Made by a program: the position numbers and the translations under genes | Shown: piece by piece, positions 26,451 through 34,923 of the stretch | How the letters are laid out: each line of letters begins with the position of its first letter | How positions within the stretch are numbered: position 1 is the stretch's first letter | NCBI GenBank assembly: GCA_947462925.1 | Contig: CANHQP010000002.1 | Coordinates: forward strand, 1 to 64,000 | DNA from: Flavobacteriia bacterium | Lineage (GTDB): Bacteria; Bacteroidota; Bacteroidia; Flavobacteriales_D; Crocinitomicaceae | DNA length: 64,000 nt | Reading direction: 5' to 3' | Notes under the pieces: model-generated | What the model saw: only the letters and a program-made list of their open reading frames with translations | Told to the model about the DNA's origin: nothing | The model's database searches: none

Positions 26451-28676
26451 ATGGCTTTCAGTCGAAACATTTTGTTGCTTTTCTCGGTTCTTTTATCTTC
26501 ATTATCTGCTGTCAGTCAAATTGATACATTGAAAAAGGATTCAGTACTGGTTCAAAAATTGAGTGAGTTGATGGTAATCGAAAAGCAGATTATTGTGAAA
26601 GATGTTTTTTATTTAAACGAAATAGATGGCACAAGAATTTTATCTGGAAAAAAGAATGAAATAATCAATATGGGCGCGTTGGATGCGGATTTATCGACCA
26701 ATAATGCGCGCCAAGTTTTTGGAAAAGTACCTGGAGTGACCGTTTGGGAAAGCGATGGTTCTGGAATTCAAGTTGGAATTGCCACCCGCGGATTGAGTCC
26801 GAATCGTTCATGGGAATTCAATGTGCGCCAAAACGGCTACGACATCAGTTCGGAAGCTTACGGTTATCCTGAAGCATATTACACACCACCGATGGAAGCC
26901 TTGGAGAGAATTGAAGTGATTCGCGGTGCTTCTTCTTTGCAATACGGAACGCAATTTGGCGGTTTGTTGAATTATGTCGTAAAGAAAAATCAAACCAACA
27001 AAAATTTCAGTTTTGAAACGCAACAAACGCTTGGTTCTTACGGACTTTACAATGCGTTCAACGCCATCAGTGGGAAATACAAAAAGTTCTCTTATTATGG
27101 TTATTTCCACCACAGAGGAGCAGATGGTTGGAGAGAAAATAGCGAATACAAAACCAATACTGGCTACATCAATTTCAATTTTGAATTGACCAAAAAGTTG
27201 AATTTGAGCATCGAATATACGCGCATGAATTACCAAAGTCAGCAGCCGGGTGGATTGACAGATTCTATGTACAATGCTGATTCAAGACAAAGTTTGCGCG
27301 CCAGAAATTGGTTCAGCACACCGTGGAATTCTACTGCTTTGAATTTGGATTATGCAATCAATGCTAACAGCAAGTTGAACGTCAAAATTTTCAGTACTAT
27401 TGCTCAAAGAAACAGCGTTGGATTTACCAAAGCAATCAACATTGCAGATACTTTCAACACCGCGATTGGTTCTTTTAATCCACGTCAGGTTGACAGAGAC
27501 AATTACAACAATTTGGGAGCGGAAATTCGCTATTTACAGTCTTATTCACTTTTCAAAAACACGCATTCTTTGGCAGCAGGTGTGCGCGTTTATCAAGGAA
27601 AAACAAACCGCAACCAGTTAGGAATAGGCACAACAGGTGACGACATTGATTTTTCAATTTCAGCGTTGAGTAGCGGCAAAGATTATGGTCGTTCGTTGGA
27701 TTTCACCACCAAAAACGTGGCAGTTTTCGCGGAGAATTTATTCAAAATTGGCAAAAACTTGAATGTTACTCCAGGTGTGCGTTATGAAATGATTCAGTCG
27801 AACGCCAAAGGATATATCAACACTTCCGCGACTGGAAATATCAACGAAAATCAAGCGGATAGAAATGTGATTTTGCTTGGTTTGGGAATGGAATACAAAA
27901 TCAAGAACACGAATGTGTATGCCAATTTTAGTCAATCTTTTCGTCCGGTGACTTTTTCAGAATTGACACCTTCTGCAACAACGGACGTGATCGACCCAAA
28001 TCTCAAAGATGCCAAGGGATACAACTTGGATTTTGGATACAGAGGATATGTGAAAGCATTTTTGACTTTTGACATTGGCGGATTTTTCGTGAATTACGAC
28101 AACAGAATTGGTACAATTTCTCAAAATGGCGCTGCGTTCAGAACAAACATCGGGACTTCCGAAAGCAAAGGAATTGAGAGTTTTGTGGAATTAGACCCGA
28201 TTCGCATTTTCAGATCAACTTCCAAAATTGGGAATTTCAAGTTGTTTGTGAATTACGCTTTTGTGGATGCAAAATATACGCAATGGAACAATCCAGCAAT
28301 TGCCAATGATGCGAGTAAATCGATTGAAAACAAACGTGTTGAAAACGCACCGCGCCAAATTTTGCGCTATGGATTCAATTACAAATACAAACAATTTTCA
28401 GCTACTTTTCAAGTCAATCAAGTGGATGCGATCTACACAGATGCTGCCAACACAGAATTGCCAAATGCACTTGGAACAATTGGGAAATTAGACGGCTACA
28501 CCGTGATGGACGCATCTTTCACCTATTTGTTTCAAGGAAAATTTAACTTGAAAGGCGGAGTAAACAACCTGACGAACGAAAAATACAGTACGAGAAGAGC
28601 AGGAGGTTATCCAGGACCAGGAATCTTACCAGCGAATGCGCGTACTTTTTATGTGGGGATTGGGGTGAAGATTTAA
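26451..28676 (+). CDS. TonB-dependent outer-membrane receptor, FecA-like
   Basis: A 741-residue outer-membrane receptor. It has a signal peptide to about residue 24. A plug domain follows (about 70-185) with NNARQVFGKVPGV, ATRGLSPNRS and the plug end IEVIRGASSLQYGTQFGG. A 22-strand barrel ends in YVGIGVKI with a terminal hydrophobic residue. The RGLSPNRSWEFNVRQNGYD segment resembles ferric-citrate/siderophore receptors. Such receptors import ligands using TonB energy. No iron-uptake genes are adjacent. A possible -7 box (TTACTTTG) lies about 30 bases upstream. Confidence 0.88.
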   Translation: MAFSRNILLLFSVLLSSLSAVSQIDTLKKDSVLVQKLSELMVIEKQIIVKDVFYLNEIDGTRILSGKKNEIINMGALDADLSTNNARQVFGKVPGVTVWESDGSGIQVGIATRGLSPNRSWEFNVRQNGYDISSEAYGYPEAYYTPPMEALERIEVIRGASSLQYGTQFGGLLNYVVKKNQTNKNFSFETQQTLGSYGLYNAFNAISGKYKKFSYYGYFHHRGADGWRENSEYKTNTGYINFNFELTKKLNLSIEYTRMNYQSQQPGGLTDSMYNADSRQSLRARNWFSTPWNSTALNLDYAINANSKLNVKIFSTIAQRNSVGFTKAINIADTFNTAIGSFNPRQVDRDNYNNLGAEIRYLQSYSLFKNTHSLAAGVRVYQGKTNRNQLGIGTTGDDIDFSISALSSGKDYGRSLDFTTKNVAVFAENLFKIGKNLNVTPGVRYEMIQSNAKGYINTSATGNINENQADRNVILLGLGMEYKIKNTNVYANFSQSFRPVTFSELTPSATTDVIDPNLKDAKGYNLDFGYRGYVKAFLTFDIGGFFVNYDNRIGTISQNGAAFRTNIGTSESKGIESFVELDPIRIFRSTSKIGNFKLFVNYAFVDAKYTQWNNPAIANDASKSIENKRVENAPRQILRYGFNYKYKQFSATFQVNQVDAIYTDAANTELPNALGTIGKLDGYTVMDASFTYLFQGKFNLKGGVNNLTNEKYSTRRAGGYPGPGILPANARTFYVGIGVKI

Positions 28677-28683
28677 TATTTCA

Positions 28684-31311
28684 TCAATCAAAAATCACAT
28701 GCACAAATCCATGCAATGTAACCCATTTCTCACCACTTAGCCTGTTGATTTTCACTTTACACAAATACGTATAAACACCTTCCGTGACCCATTCGCCGGA
28801 TTTTTGGTCTTTGCCATTCCAGCCAATCATTGGGTCTTTGGTTTCAAAAATGGAATTTCCCCAGCGGTTTAGAATCACTAAATCTACCGCATCGATGAAT
28901 TTGTAGGGAAGCAAAGGATGAAAAACGTCATTGTTGTCGTCGTCATTCGGCGTGAAAACGTTTGGCAATTCATAAGAAGGATCGCAATTCTCAACGCAAA
29001 TCAAGTTGGAAGCGACACTTTCATTTTGATTGGGCAATGAATCATACGCCGTCACGTAAAAACATCCTGCCAAATTGCTCGTATCACTGAAAATGAAACC
29101 TGTTGAACTTGCAGGAAAATCAGCAATGACTTCAAAATTTCCATCTGTCGTTGGAGCATAATAAACGCGATATCCGACCACATCTTCAGCGCAAAAAGCT
29201 GGGTTTTGGTCCCAAAAAAGACTGTTTTGAAAGGTTTCACAATTTTGGGTCAAGTTGCCCAAAGTGGGGGCGCAAGGTGGCGTTAAATCTGTCGGTTGCG
29301 CGCACGCGATGTTCGACCAATTCAGTAATGGCGCAACAATTCCCGGCAAAGAATAAGCGCCAATGCTGCGTACTTTGTAGCAATAAGAAGTTTCGTTCAA
29401 AAGGTTTGAATCGATGTAGCTTTTTTCTGAAATGATGTCGAGCAACACAAAATTTCCTGAATTGGTCGGAGATTCTTTCCAAATTTCGTAGAGTGAATTT
29501 GTCCAAGGAACAATCTCATTCCAAACCAACTGCAGTTGATTGTCGTTTGGAACCAAACTCAAGAAAATTGTTGTCGCCGTTGGACTGAATCCCAATTCTT
29601 GTCCGTTGTTGATCAAAGCTACTTTGTATTGAAAAGCATTGGTTGAAGTGGGCAAATTTTGGTTGATGAAAAATGTATCGCATTGTGTCAAGGTATTTTG
29701 TGGCGCAGTGGTGAAAACGGGCTCAAAACTGAGTGCGTTGGAAGTCGATTGATACAAACGGTATTGATAAGGACCGCTGTAAATGTTCAAATCCAATTCT
29801 TTCGGATGTGTCCAACGAACGGTGTCAACGCCTAAAGTTGGATCTGTGAAACCAATCGTTGCATGCGTGAGCACTGGAATCTGAAAATTCATTTCACCAC
29901 AAACTTGATTGGAAATACAACTTTCAGCACCATTTTGAAAAACCGCGGTGACCAAATAGCAATATTGATTTCCAACCACCAAATTGCTTGAATCTGTGAA
30001 GGTAGTCGTTTGTTTTTCGTTAATTTCCGCCAAAAGCGTGTATCCAATGCTCAGCGGGAAATTCGGCGTACAACAATTTTCAGGATTTAAAGCGATGCTG
30101 TCGTTGCTTTTATACAATTTATAGCCAACAACTTGCGGACAATCGGCAGCGTCCCAATTGAGTTCAAATGCGTTCAATGATTCGGTCAAAGTCAAATTTT
30201 GAACGGGCGGCGCATTGACGGTGATGTTGAATGTTTCCAAGTCTTTCAAAATCACGTTTGGACCAGCATCTGTGGCTTCCAAGGTGAAAATGTAGCTATT
30301 GTTTCGAACTGCTTCGCAACCTGGTTGCCAGTGAAAATCGCCAGTAATTGGATTTCCATTCGGTGAAGCAGCAAATGTTGCGGGATTATTTTCCAAGAAA
30401 AAACCTTCGCCGAAATATTCCCAATGCAACACAGGGTTGTCTTGCACTGTTGCTTGGTCGTCTTGCGCAAATGCTTGAAAATCGATGTTTTCATTGGCAA
30501 AAACGCAAGTATCGCTGACTGATGAGACGGAAGGTGCATTGTTCAGACAAACTCCTTTTACAGTCACTTGCATGTCGCGAATCACAAATCCGATGCGAAT
30601 GCCACGGCGGTATTCAGTGACGACAACCGCCAAATTGTATTCGCCAGAAATTGTTGGAGCGTTCCAAAAAAGTGTTCCTGTTATGGCGTCCAATGTCAGC
30701 AAACCGCCACCCACTTCTTGCGGATATTGATAGACATCAGGAATCGACATGTCGAAACAATCTTCGCCTTTGCAAGGAATCAGTTGGTAAGACAAACTGT
30801 CGCCATCAGGATCGTAAGCGCCGAAATTGTAAATCCACGGTTGTCCAGTGCACGTTTCTTCCGGACAAGGACAATCAACCAATTGCAAACTGTTGTTGGG
30901 CGTTCCCAAAAAAGGCGAAATGATGAGCAATGTTTGAATGCAAAATATTTTATCGACTGAATTGGCGATATTCAACACGTTTGCGTTGCGGTTTGGATCT
31001 TCGCATTGAATCAAAAATGTTCCTGGACCAGTGTAATTGTGGGTTCCGACGTAATAATTTTGTTTGGTATCAGTGGCAGGGAAATCGTAAAAAACCACCC
31101 GTGGAATCGTGTCAATTGTGCCATCTCCGTAGTTGATTTCCAGATCTGCGCGGTTGGCTTCGCTGGTTAATTTGGTGCACGTGGTGATGGTGAATTCGTA
31201 AGTGTTGCCGTATAAATGTTTGTAAGTAATTTCTCCCGAGCGATTGTGCGTAGCATGCGCCTGCAAGGAAATGCAAATCAGTACGAGGGAGAAAAATCTT
31301 TTTAGTAACAT
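28684..31311 (-). CDS. Large secreted protein with FN3-like repeats and CHU_C (T9SS type B) domain
   Basis: An 875-residue secreted protein with a signal peptide (MLLKRFFSLVLICISLQAHA). The N-terminal part (about 20-270) begins HNRSGEITYKHLYGNTYEFTIT, a segment common in Bacteroidota gliding-associated proteins. Several fibronectin-III-like beta-sandwiches follow (LTESLNAFELNWDA, LRWTHPKEL, NQLQLVWNEI). The C-terminal 90 residues form the gliding-motility CHU_C domain (NVFTPNDDDNNDVF, LVILNRWGN). It is probably exported by T9SS and surface-attached. It converges on the TonB receptor with seven bases between stop codons. Confidence 0.85.
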   Translation of the reverse strand: MLLKRFFSLVLICISLQAHATHNRSGEITYKHLYGNTYEFTITTCTKLTSEANRADLEINYGDGTIDTIPRVVFYDFPATDTKQNYYVGTHNYTGPGTFLIQCEDPNRNANVLNIANSVDKIFCIQTLLIISPFLGTPNNSLQLVDCPCPEETCTGQPWIYNFGAYDPDGDSLSYQLIPCKGEDCFDMSIPDVYQYPQEVGGGLLTLDAITGTLFWNAPTISGEYNLAVVVTEYRRGIRIGFVIRDMQVTVKGVCLNNAPSVSSVSDTCVFANENIDFQAFAQDDQATVQDNPVLHWEYFGEGFFLENNPATFAASPNGNPITGDFHWQPGCEAVRNNSYIFTLEATDAGPNVILKDLETFNITVNAPPVQNLTLTESLNAFELNWDAADCPQVVGYKLYKSNDSIALNPENCCTPNFPLSIGYTLLAEINEKQTTTFTDSSNLVVGNQYCYLVTAVFQNGAESCISNQVCGEMNFQIPVLTHATIGFTDPTLGVDTVRWTHPKELDLNIYSGPYQYRLYQSTSNALSFEPVFTTAPQNTLTQCDTFFINQNLPTSTNAFQYKVALINNGQELGFSPTATTIFLSLVPNDNQLQLVWNEIVPWTNSLYEIWKESPTNSGNFVLLDIISEKSYIDSNLLNETSYCYKVRSIGAYSLPGIVAPLLNWSNIACAQPTDLTPPCAPTLGNLTQNCETFQNSLFWDQNPAFCAEDVVGYRVYYAPTTDGNFEVIADFPASSTGFIFSDTSNLAGCFYVTAYDSLPNQNESVASNLICVENCDPSYELPNVFTPNDDDNNDVFHPLLPYKFIDAVDLVILNRWGNSIFETKDPMIGWNGKDQKSGEWVTEGVYTYLCKVKINRLSGEKWVTLHGFVHVIFD

Positions 31312-31385
31312 CTTGGACTAAAGGTACACAAAAGTAGAGGAAATGACAAAATCGCCTCATTTTTTCATCTTAAATGAGATCAACT

Positions 31386-33401
31386 TTAATTCATTTTGTT
31401 TTCAAAGTTTTCAAAATTTTGAAAATTAATATGATAACAAAGCCCATTTTCATTAACCACCTTAAAATCAGCCCGTAATTGTTTAGTGAAAATCTTTATT
31501 AATCTAATACCCAAAGAGTCTAGTTTCATTAATTCAAAATCTTGTTTTAATCCTATTCCATTATCAAAAATTGATAATTCTATAATTGAATTTTTTTCCG
31601 CAAGTTGAATTGTAATTTCTGGATTTTCTATACCTTGAAAAGCATGTTTGTAGGAATTTGTAACTACTTCATTTATAATCAAGGCTAACGGTACAGTATT
31701 TTTGGTGTTTGCAAAAACCTCATTTAATTCGAAATTGATTTTTACTCTTTGTTCGGCATCGAAAAATTTACTCAAATAAGAAACAAAATCCTCCGTATAC
31801 TCTCTTAAATTAATTTGAGCAAAGTTGGCTGATTTATATAGTTTTTCGTGAATCAAAGACATGGAAATTATCCTATTTTTTATTTCCGCAAATTCATTGA
31901 TAATGGTTTTATCTTTCATTCGTTTCATCTGCATTTCCACTAGACCAAGGAAAATTGACAAATTATTTTTTACTCTATGGTGAACTTCTCCTAGTAATGC
32001 ATCTTTTTCAATCAATGATTCTTTGATTTGGATAGATTGTTCTGTTTTTTCAGTCACATCCAAACCAATACCTAGCATATACTCAAGTTCGTTTTGTGCA
32101 TTTAAGAACGGGAAGAATTTACGCAATACGTAAACAACTTTTCCTTCTTTATTAGTTACTTTATCGGTAAATTCAAGTTGTTTTTTAGATTTTAAAACTT
32201 GATCAAAAATAGCTTGTCGGACATCAGCAATAGTAACGTCTTTGTTAAAATGTTTGCAATAATCGTAGTCCGTTTTTCCAATCACAAATTTCCTTGTTTC
32301 AGGATCTTTAATTCCGATTGGATTGACGTATATATATTCGTGTTTTTCATTGAAAACAGCAATGTCTAGCGGCAGATTATTTAAAATCATTTCGTAAAAA
32401 GCCCTTTGTTCTTCCACTTTTTGTTCTTTCAAAACTTTTTCGGTCACATCAACCTGAACAGAAATAAAATTGACAATTTTTTCGTCTTTTATGAAGGGAA
32501 TGATGGTTGTGTCAAGCCAATAAACGTCTCCATTTTTGTTTGTGTTTTTGATAACTGACTTCCAATTGTCGTTGAGTTTTAAATTTTCAACTATTTCTTC
32601 AAAAGAACTTTCTTTGGTTTTGTCAGTTATTAAAAAATCAAAGGGTTTGCCTATCATTTCGAGGTTATTGTACCCTGAAATTTCAGTAAAATTTTGATTC
32701 ACAAAAGTGATGTTTCCATCTACATTGATGGTTGATAGCAAGACTGTTTGGTCGATAACACTTTTGTAAAATTCCAAATTAAGTATGGCATTTTCTAATT
32801 CGTGTTCGTGCTTTTTGGTGGGAGTCAAATCTTTGACAACTACTTGTAACAATTCGTCGCCCTTTTCTTGTATTACCTCTCCACTTATGCTATAATACTT
32901 TTGCTCTTTAATCAAGCGAACTTCATCGAATTGAATGCTGCTTTTGGTCAATTTACAATTCAAAATTGCGTCGTTGATTAAATTAGCTTCAATAAAAAGT
33001 GATGTAAAATTCTTATAAGTTGATTCATATTCATTGATATCAAACATCTTAGACATTTGATTTGAATTTACAGTAAGATCAGACTTTAAATTTAATGTAA
33101 AAGACCCAGCTTTGGATAATTTTTCGAAGTTAGAAATCTGAACTTTATCTTGCTTAATTTGAAACTGTTTTAGTTGAATTTCATTGTTCAGCACCTGATT
33201 TTCATGCATCAAAACTCCTTTTTCTAAAAGTGTTGATTCATATTTTTTCATGATGGACTTTTGGTCATCTAGTTTTTCTTCTAAATGCAAATAAGTATCA
33301 TTTACTGCAGATAAAAATCCAGCTATTTTTTTGTGAAGTCGCGAATTTTCTCCAATAAAATTTTTTATTTGTTCCTCTAATTTGGGATGTACATCATGCA
33401 T
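31386..33401 (-). CDS. Cytosolic PAS sensor histidine kinase, HisKA_2 type
   Basis: A 671-residue protein with no membrane segment. A coiled-coil region lies at about residues 35-100. A degenerate sensory stretch follows, then two PAS domains (about 210-325, with DGNITFVNQNFTEISGY; about 335-455, with VFNEKHEYIYVNPIG). A HisKA_2 dimerisation/phosphoacceptor block (EVHHRVKNNLSIFLGLVEMQ, near 475) leads into an HATPase_c domain with LALIINEVVTNSYKHAF and DNGIGL. The kinase detects an internal signal and probably phosphorylates the REC-phosphatase encoded 34 bases upstream. Confidence 0.9.
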   Translation of the reverse strand: MHDVHPKLEEQIKNFIGENSRLHKKIAGFLSAVNDTYLHLEEKLDDQKSIMKKYESTLLEKGVLMHENQVLNNEIQLKQFQIKQDKVQISNFEKLSKAGSFTLNLKSDLTVNSNQMSKMFDINEYESTYKNFTSLFIEANLINDAILNCKLTKSSIQFDEVRLIKEQKYYSISGEVIQEKGDELLQVVVKDLTPTKKHEHELENAILNLEFYKSVIDQTVLLSTINVDGNITFVNQNFTEISGYNNLEMIGKPFDFLITDKTKESSFEEIVENLKLNDNWKSVIKNTNKNGDVYWLDTTIIPFIKDEKIVNFISVQVDVTEKVLKEQKVEEQRAFYEMILNNLPLDIAVFNEKHEYIYVNPIGIKDPETRKFVIGKTDYDYCKHFNKDVTIADVRQAIFDQVLKSKKQLEFTDKVTNKEGKVVYVLRKFFPFLNAQNELEYMLGIGLDVTEKTEQSIQIKESLIEKDALLGEVHHRVKNNLSIFLGLVEMQMKRMKDKTIINEFAEIKNRIISMSLIHEKLYKSANFAQINLREYTEDFVSYLSKFFDAEQRVKINFELNEVFANTKNTVPLALIINEVVTNSYKHAFQGIENPEITIQLAEKNSIIELSIFDNGIGLKQDFELMKLDSLGIRLIKIFTKQLRADFKVVNENGLCYHINFQNFENFENKMN

Positions 33402-33435
33402 AGCGTTTCAAAATTAGAATTTTAATTTCATAAAA

Positions 33436-34569
33436 TCATGATAATTTACATGACTGTGGTTGAAATCCTATTAAAAGGATGTCATCTGTCTGGTCTTCAT
33501 TGCCTTGCCAATTTCTGAGAAAAAATTCAATTTCAATTTCTTTTTTCAAACAATCTAATCCTTCAATTTTTTCTAGAAATTGAGAAAGTCCTTTTCTTTT
33601 CAATTTTTTTGAATCAGGACCACCAAATTGATCTGTCAATCCATCAGTGAAAAAATAGAAAAAGTCATTTGGCGCATAATCGATTTCAATAAATGGAATT
33701 TCGTCAAGTGAATTAAAATGTTCACCTATTGAATTTCCCTTGAAATTTAATACTTTATGTTCATTGGCTGTAGAATCATAATAAATCACCACTCTTTTAA
33801 TTCCAGCAATTTGAACGGTTGATTTTTCAGGAATAACTTTGAAAATAGCCAAATCTAAAGCATCGGAGATTCTGTTCTTTTTGTCAATGTTTGCTAAGTT
33901 TTCGATGATTTTTTCGTTCAATTCATTGATTATAAACCTTAAATCATTGTGTTTTTTTGATTTTGAAACCAATATTTCATAGCTCAAGACAGAAAGTAAA
34001 GCGCCAGGTATACCGTGACCAGTGCAATCTCCAATACCTCCAATCAAGGCTTCCCCAGCACTTTTTTCTACTAAAAAACCAAAATCTCCAGAAATAAAGT
34101 CTTTTGGTCTGTTTATAAATATTGACTTTGAAAAACAGGCTTGCAATTGATCTCTTTGCAAGAATATCGCTTCTTGAATTTTTTGTGCATAGACCATCGA
34201 ATCAGTCAATTCATTCATCGTATCTATGATTTCATCAATCCCTTTTTTGCTGATAGGCTTGGATAAAAACGCCCTCATATTCGTCGATTTCGCCCTTTCT
34301 TTGTTGCGCTCTTCTGTATTTCCAGAAATATAAACCACAGGAATTGAATTCATTTTTTGAATTTCCTGCATGGTTTCAATTCCATCCAAACTGCCTTCCA
34401 AACGGACATCCATCAAAATCAAATCTGCAGTATTTTCTCTGAAAAATGCAATTGCAGCTTCACCACTTTCAAAAGTAGCAACAACTTGGTGACCTAAATC
34501 TTCAACATACTCTTTGTAAAGCGCTTGAATGATTAATTCATCTTCAACAATTACGATTTGCTTTGACAT
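33436..34569 (-). CDS. Response regulator with SpoIIE/PP2C phosphatase output
   Basis: A 377-residue two-domain protein. The receiver domain (about 1-120) has VEDE, phosphoacceptor Asp in LILMDVRLEGSLDG, and the conserved Lys in LSKPISKKG. A short coiled linker leads to a SpoIIE-type PP2C phosphatase (about 160-375) with SGDFGFL, GIGDCTGHGIPGALLS, FYFFTDGLTDQFGG and DQTDDILLIGF. The expected metal-binding Asp residues are present. Such regulators dephosphorylate anti-sigma antagonists or similar Ser/Thr targets; no anti-sigma partner is encoded nearby. Probably co-transcribed with the kinase downstream and the tiny membrane protein upstream (9-base gap). Confidence 0.88.
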   Translation of the reverse strand: MSKQIVIVEDELIIQALYKEYVEDLGHQVVATFESGEAAIAFFRENTADLILMDVRLEGSLDGIETMQEIQKMNSIPVVYISGNTEERNKERAKSTNMRAFLSKPISKKGIDEIIDTMNELTDSMVYAQKIQEAIFLQRDQLQACFSKSIFINRPKDFISGDFGFLVEKSAGEALIGGIGDCTGHGIPGALLSVLSYEILVSKSKKHNDLRFIINELNEKIIENLANIDKKNRISDALDLAIFKVIPEKSTVQIAGIKRVVIYYDSTANEHKVLNFKGNSIGEHFNSLDEIPFIEIDYAPNDFFYFFTDGLTDQFGGPDSKKLKRKGLSQFLEKIEGLDCLKKEIEIEFFLRNWQGNEDQTDDILLIGFQPQSCKLS

Positions 34570-34578
34570 GAAACTAAA

Positions 34579-34701
34579 TTAGTTTATACCTATTTTGGTT
34601 TGGTTAAAAAAAGCGTAGATGATGTACATCATGCCAGCGAGAATTAGTAATGCTATGAAAAGTAAAAAATGTATAAAGTCGCGGTCGCTGTTATTTTTCA
34701 T
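34579..34701 (-). CDS. 40-residue single-pass membrane protein, family member 1
   Basis: A short frame of 40 codons encoding MKNNSDRDF, then one hydrophobic helix (about residues 11-31), then a short polar tail. It resembles the 41-residue product of 38754-38879 across its length: shared spacing of N-D-F, FL, A..I, G..YI.Y and N. That conservation between two loci supports real coding. It ends nine bases before the REC-phosphatase gene, and a perfect -7 box (TAATTTTG) lies 57 bases upstream on its strand. A role as a membrane partner of the signalling operon is inference. Confidence 0.6.
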   Translation of the reverse strand: MKNNSDRDFIHFLLFIALLILAGMMYIIYAFFNQTKIGIN

Positions 34702-34758
34702 TGAGTGGGGTAACCTTTTTTTTAAAATATTATTAAATATCACCACCAGACTAGTCCA

Positions 34759-34872
34759 CAAAATTAGGTTTTTTTTTATTGTTCGTGTAACTTTGGTTAC
34801 ACATGAAAATGTGTATTGAACTATATTTTTAATTGGATTGACTTTTTAACAATTATTTAAAAAGTATTTTTG
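34759..34872. promoter_or_regulatory. Divergent promoter region with a perfect palindrome
   Basis: The leftward operon has a -7 box TAATTTTG at 34766-34759 (minus). The rightward sensor gene has a perfect -7 box TATTTTTG at 34865-34872. Between them GTGTAAC-N4-GTTACAC (34785-34802) forms a perfect 7-bp dyad exactly where the -33 element of the leftward promoter should be, and a second partial dyad (acacat-gaa-aatgtgt) follows at once. It is a candidate operator for a regulator of this signalling region, perhaps the LuxR-type protein encoded here. Confidence 0.45.
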
Positions 34873-34923
34873 CTTGTGCTTGATAATAATCGGAAATTGA
34901 AATTGGAAAAACATTTTTTGAAA

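Noticed and set aside
34870-34923. Upstream TTG start for the propeller kinase
   Set aside because: The codon falls inside a perfect -7 promoter box, and the signal peptide begins at the ATG at 34924.
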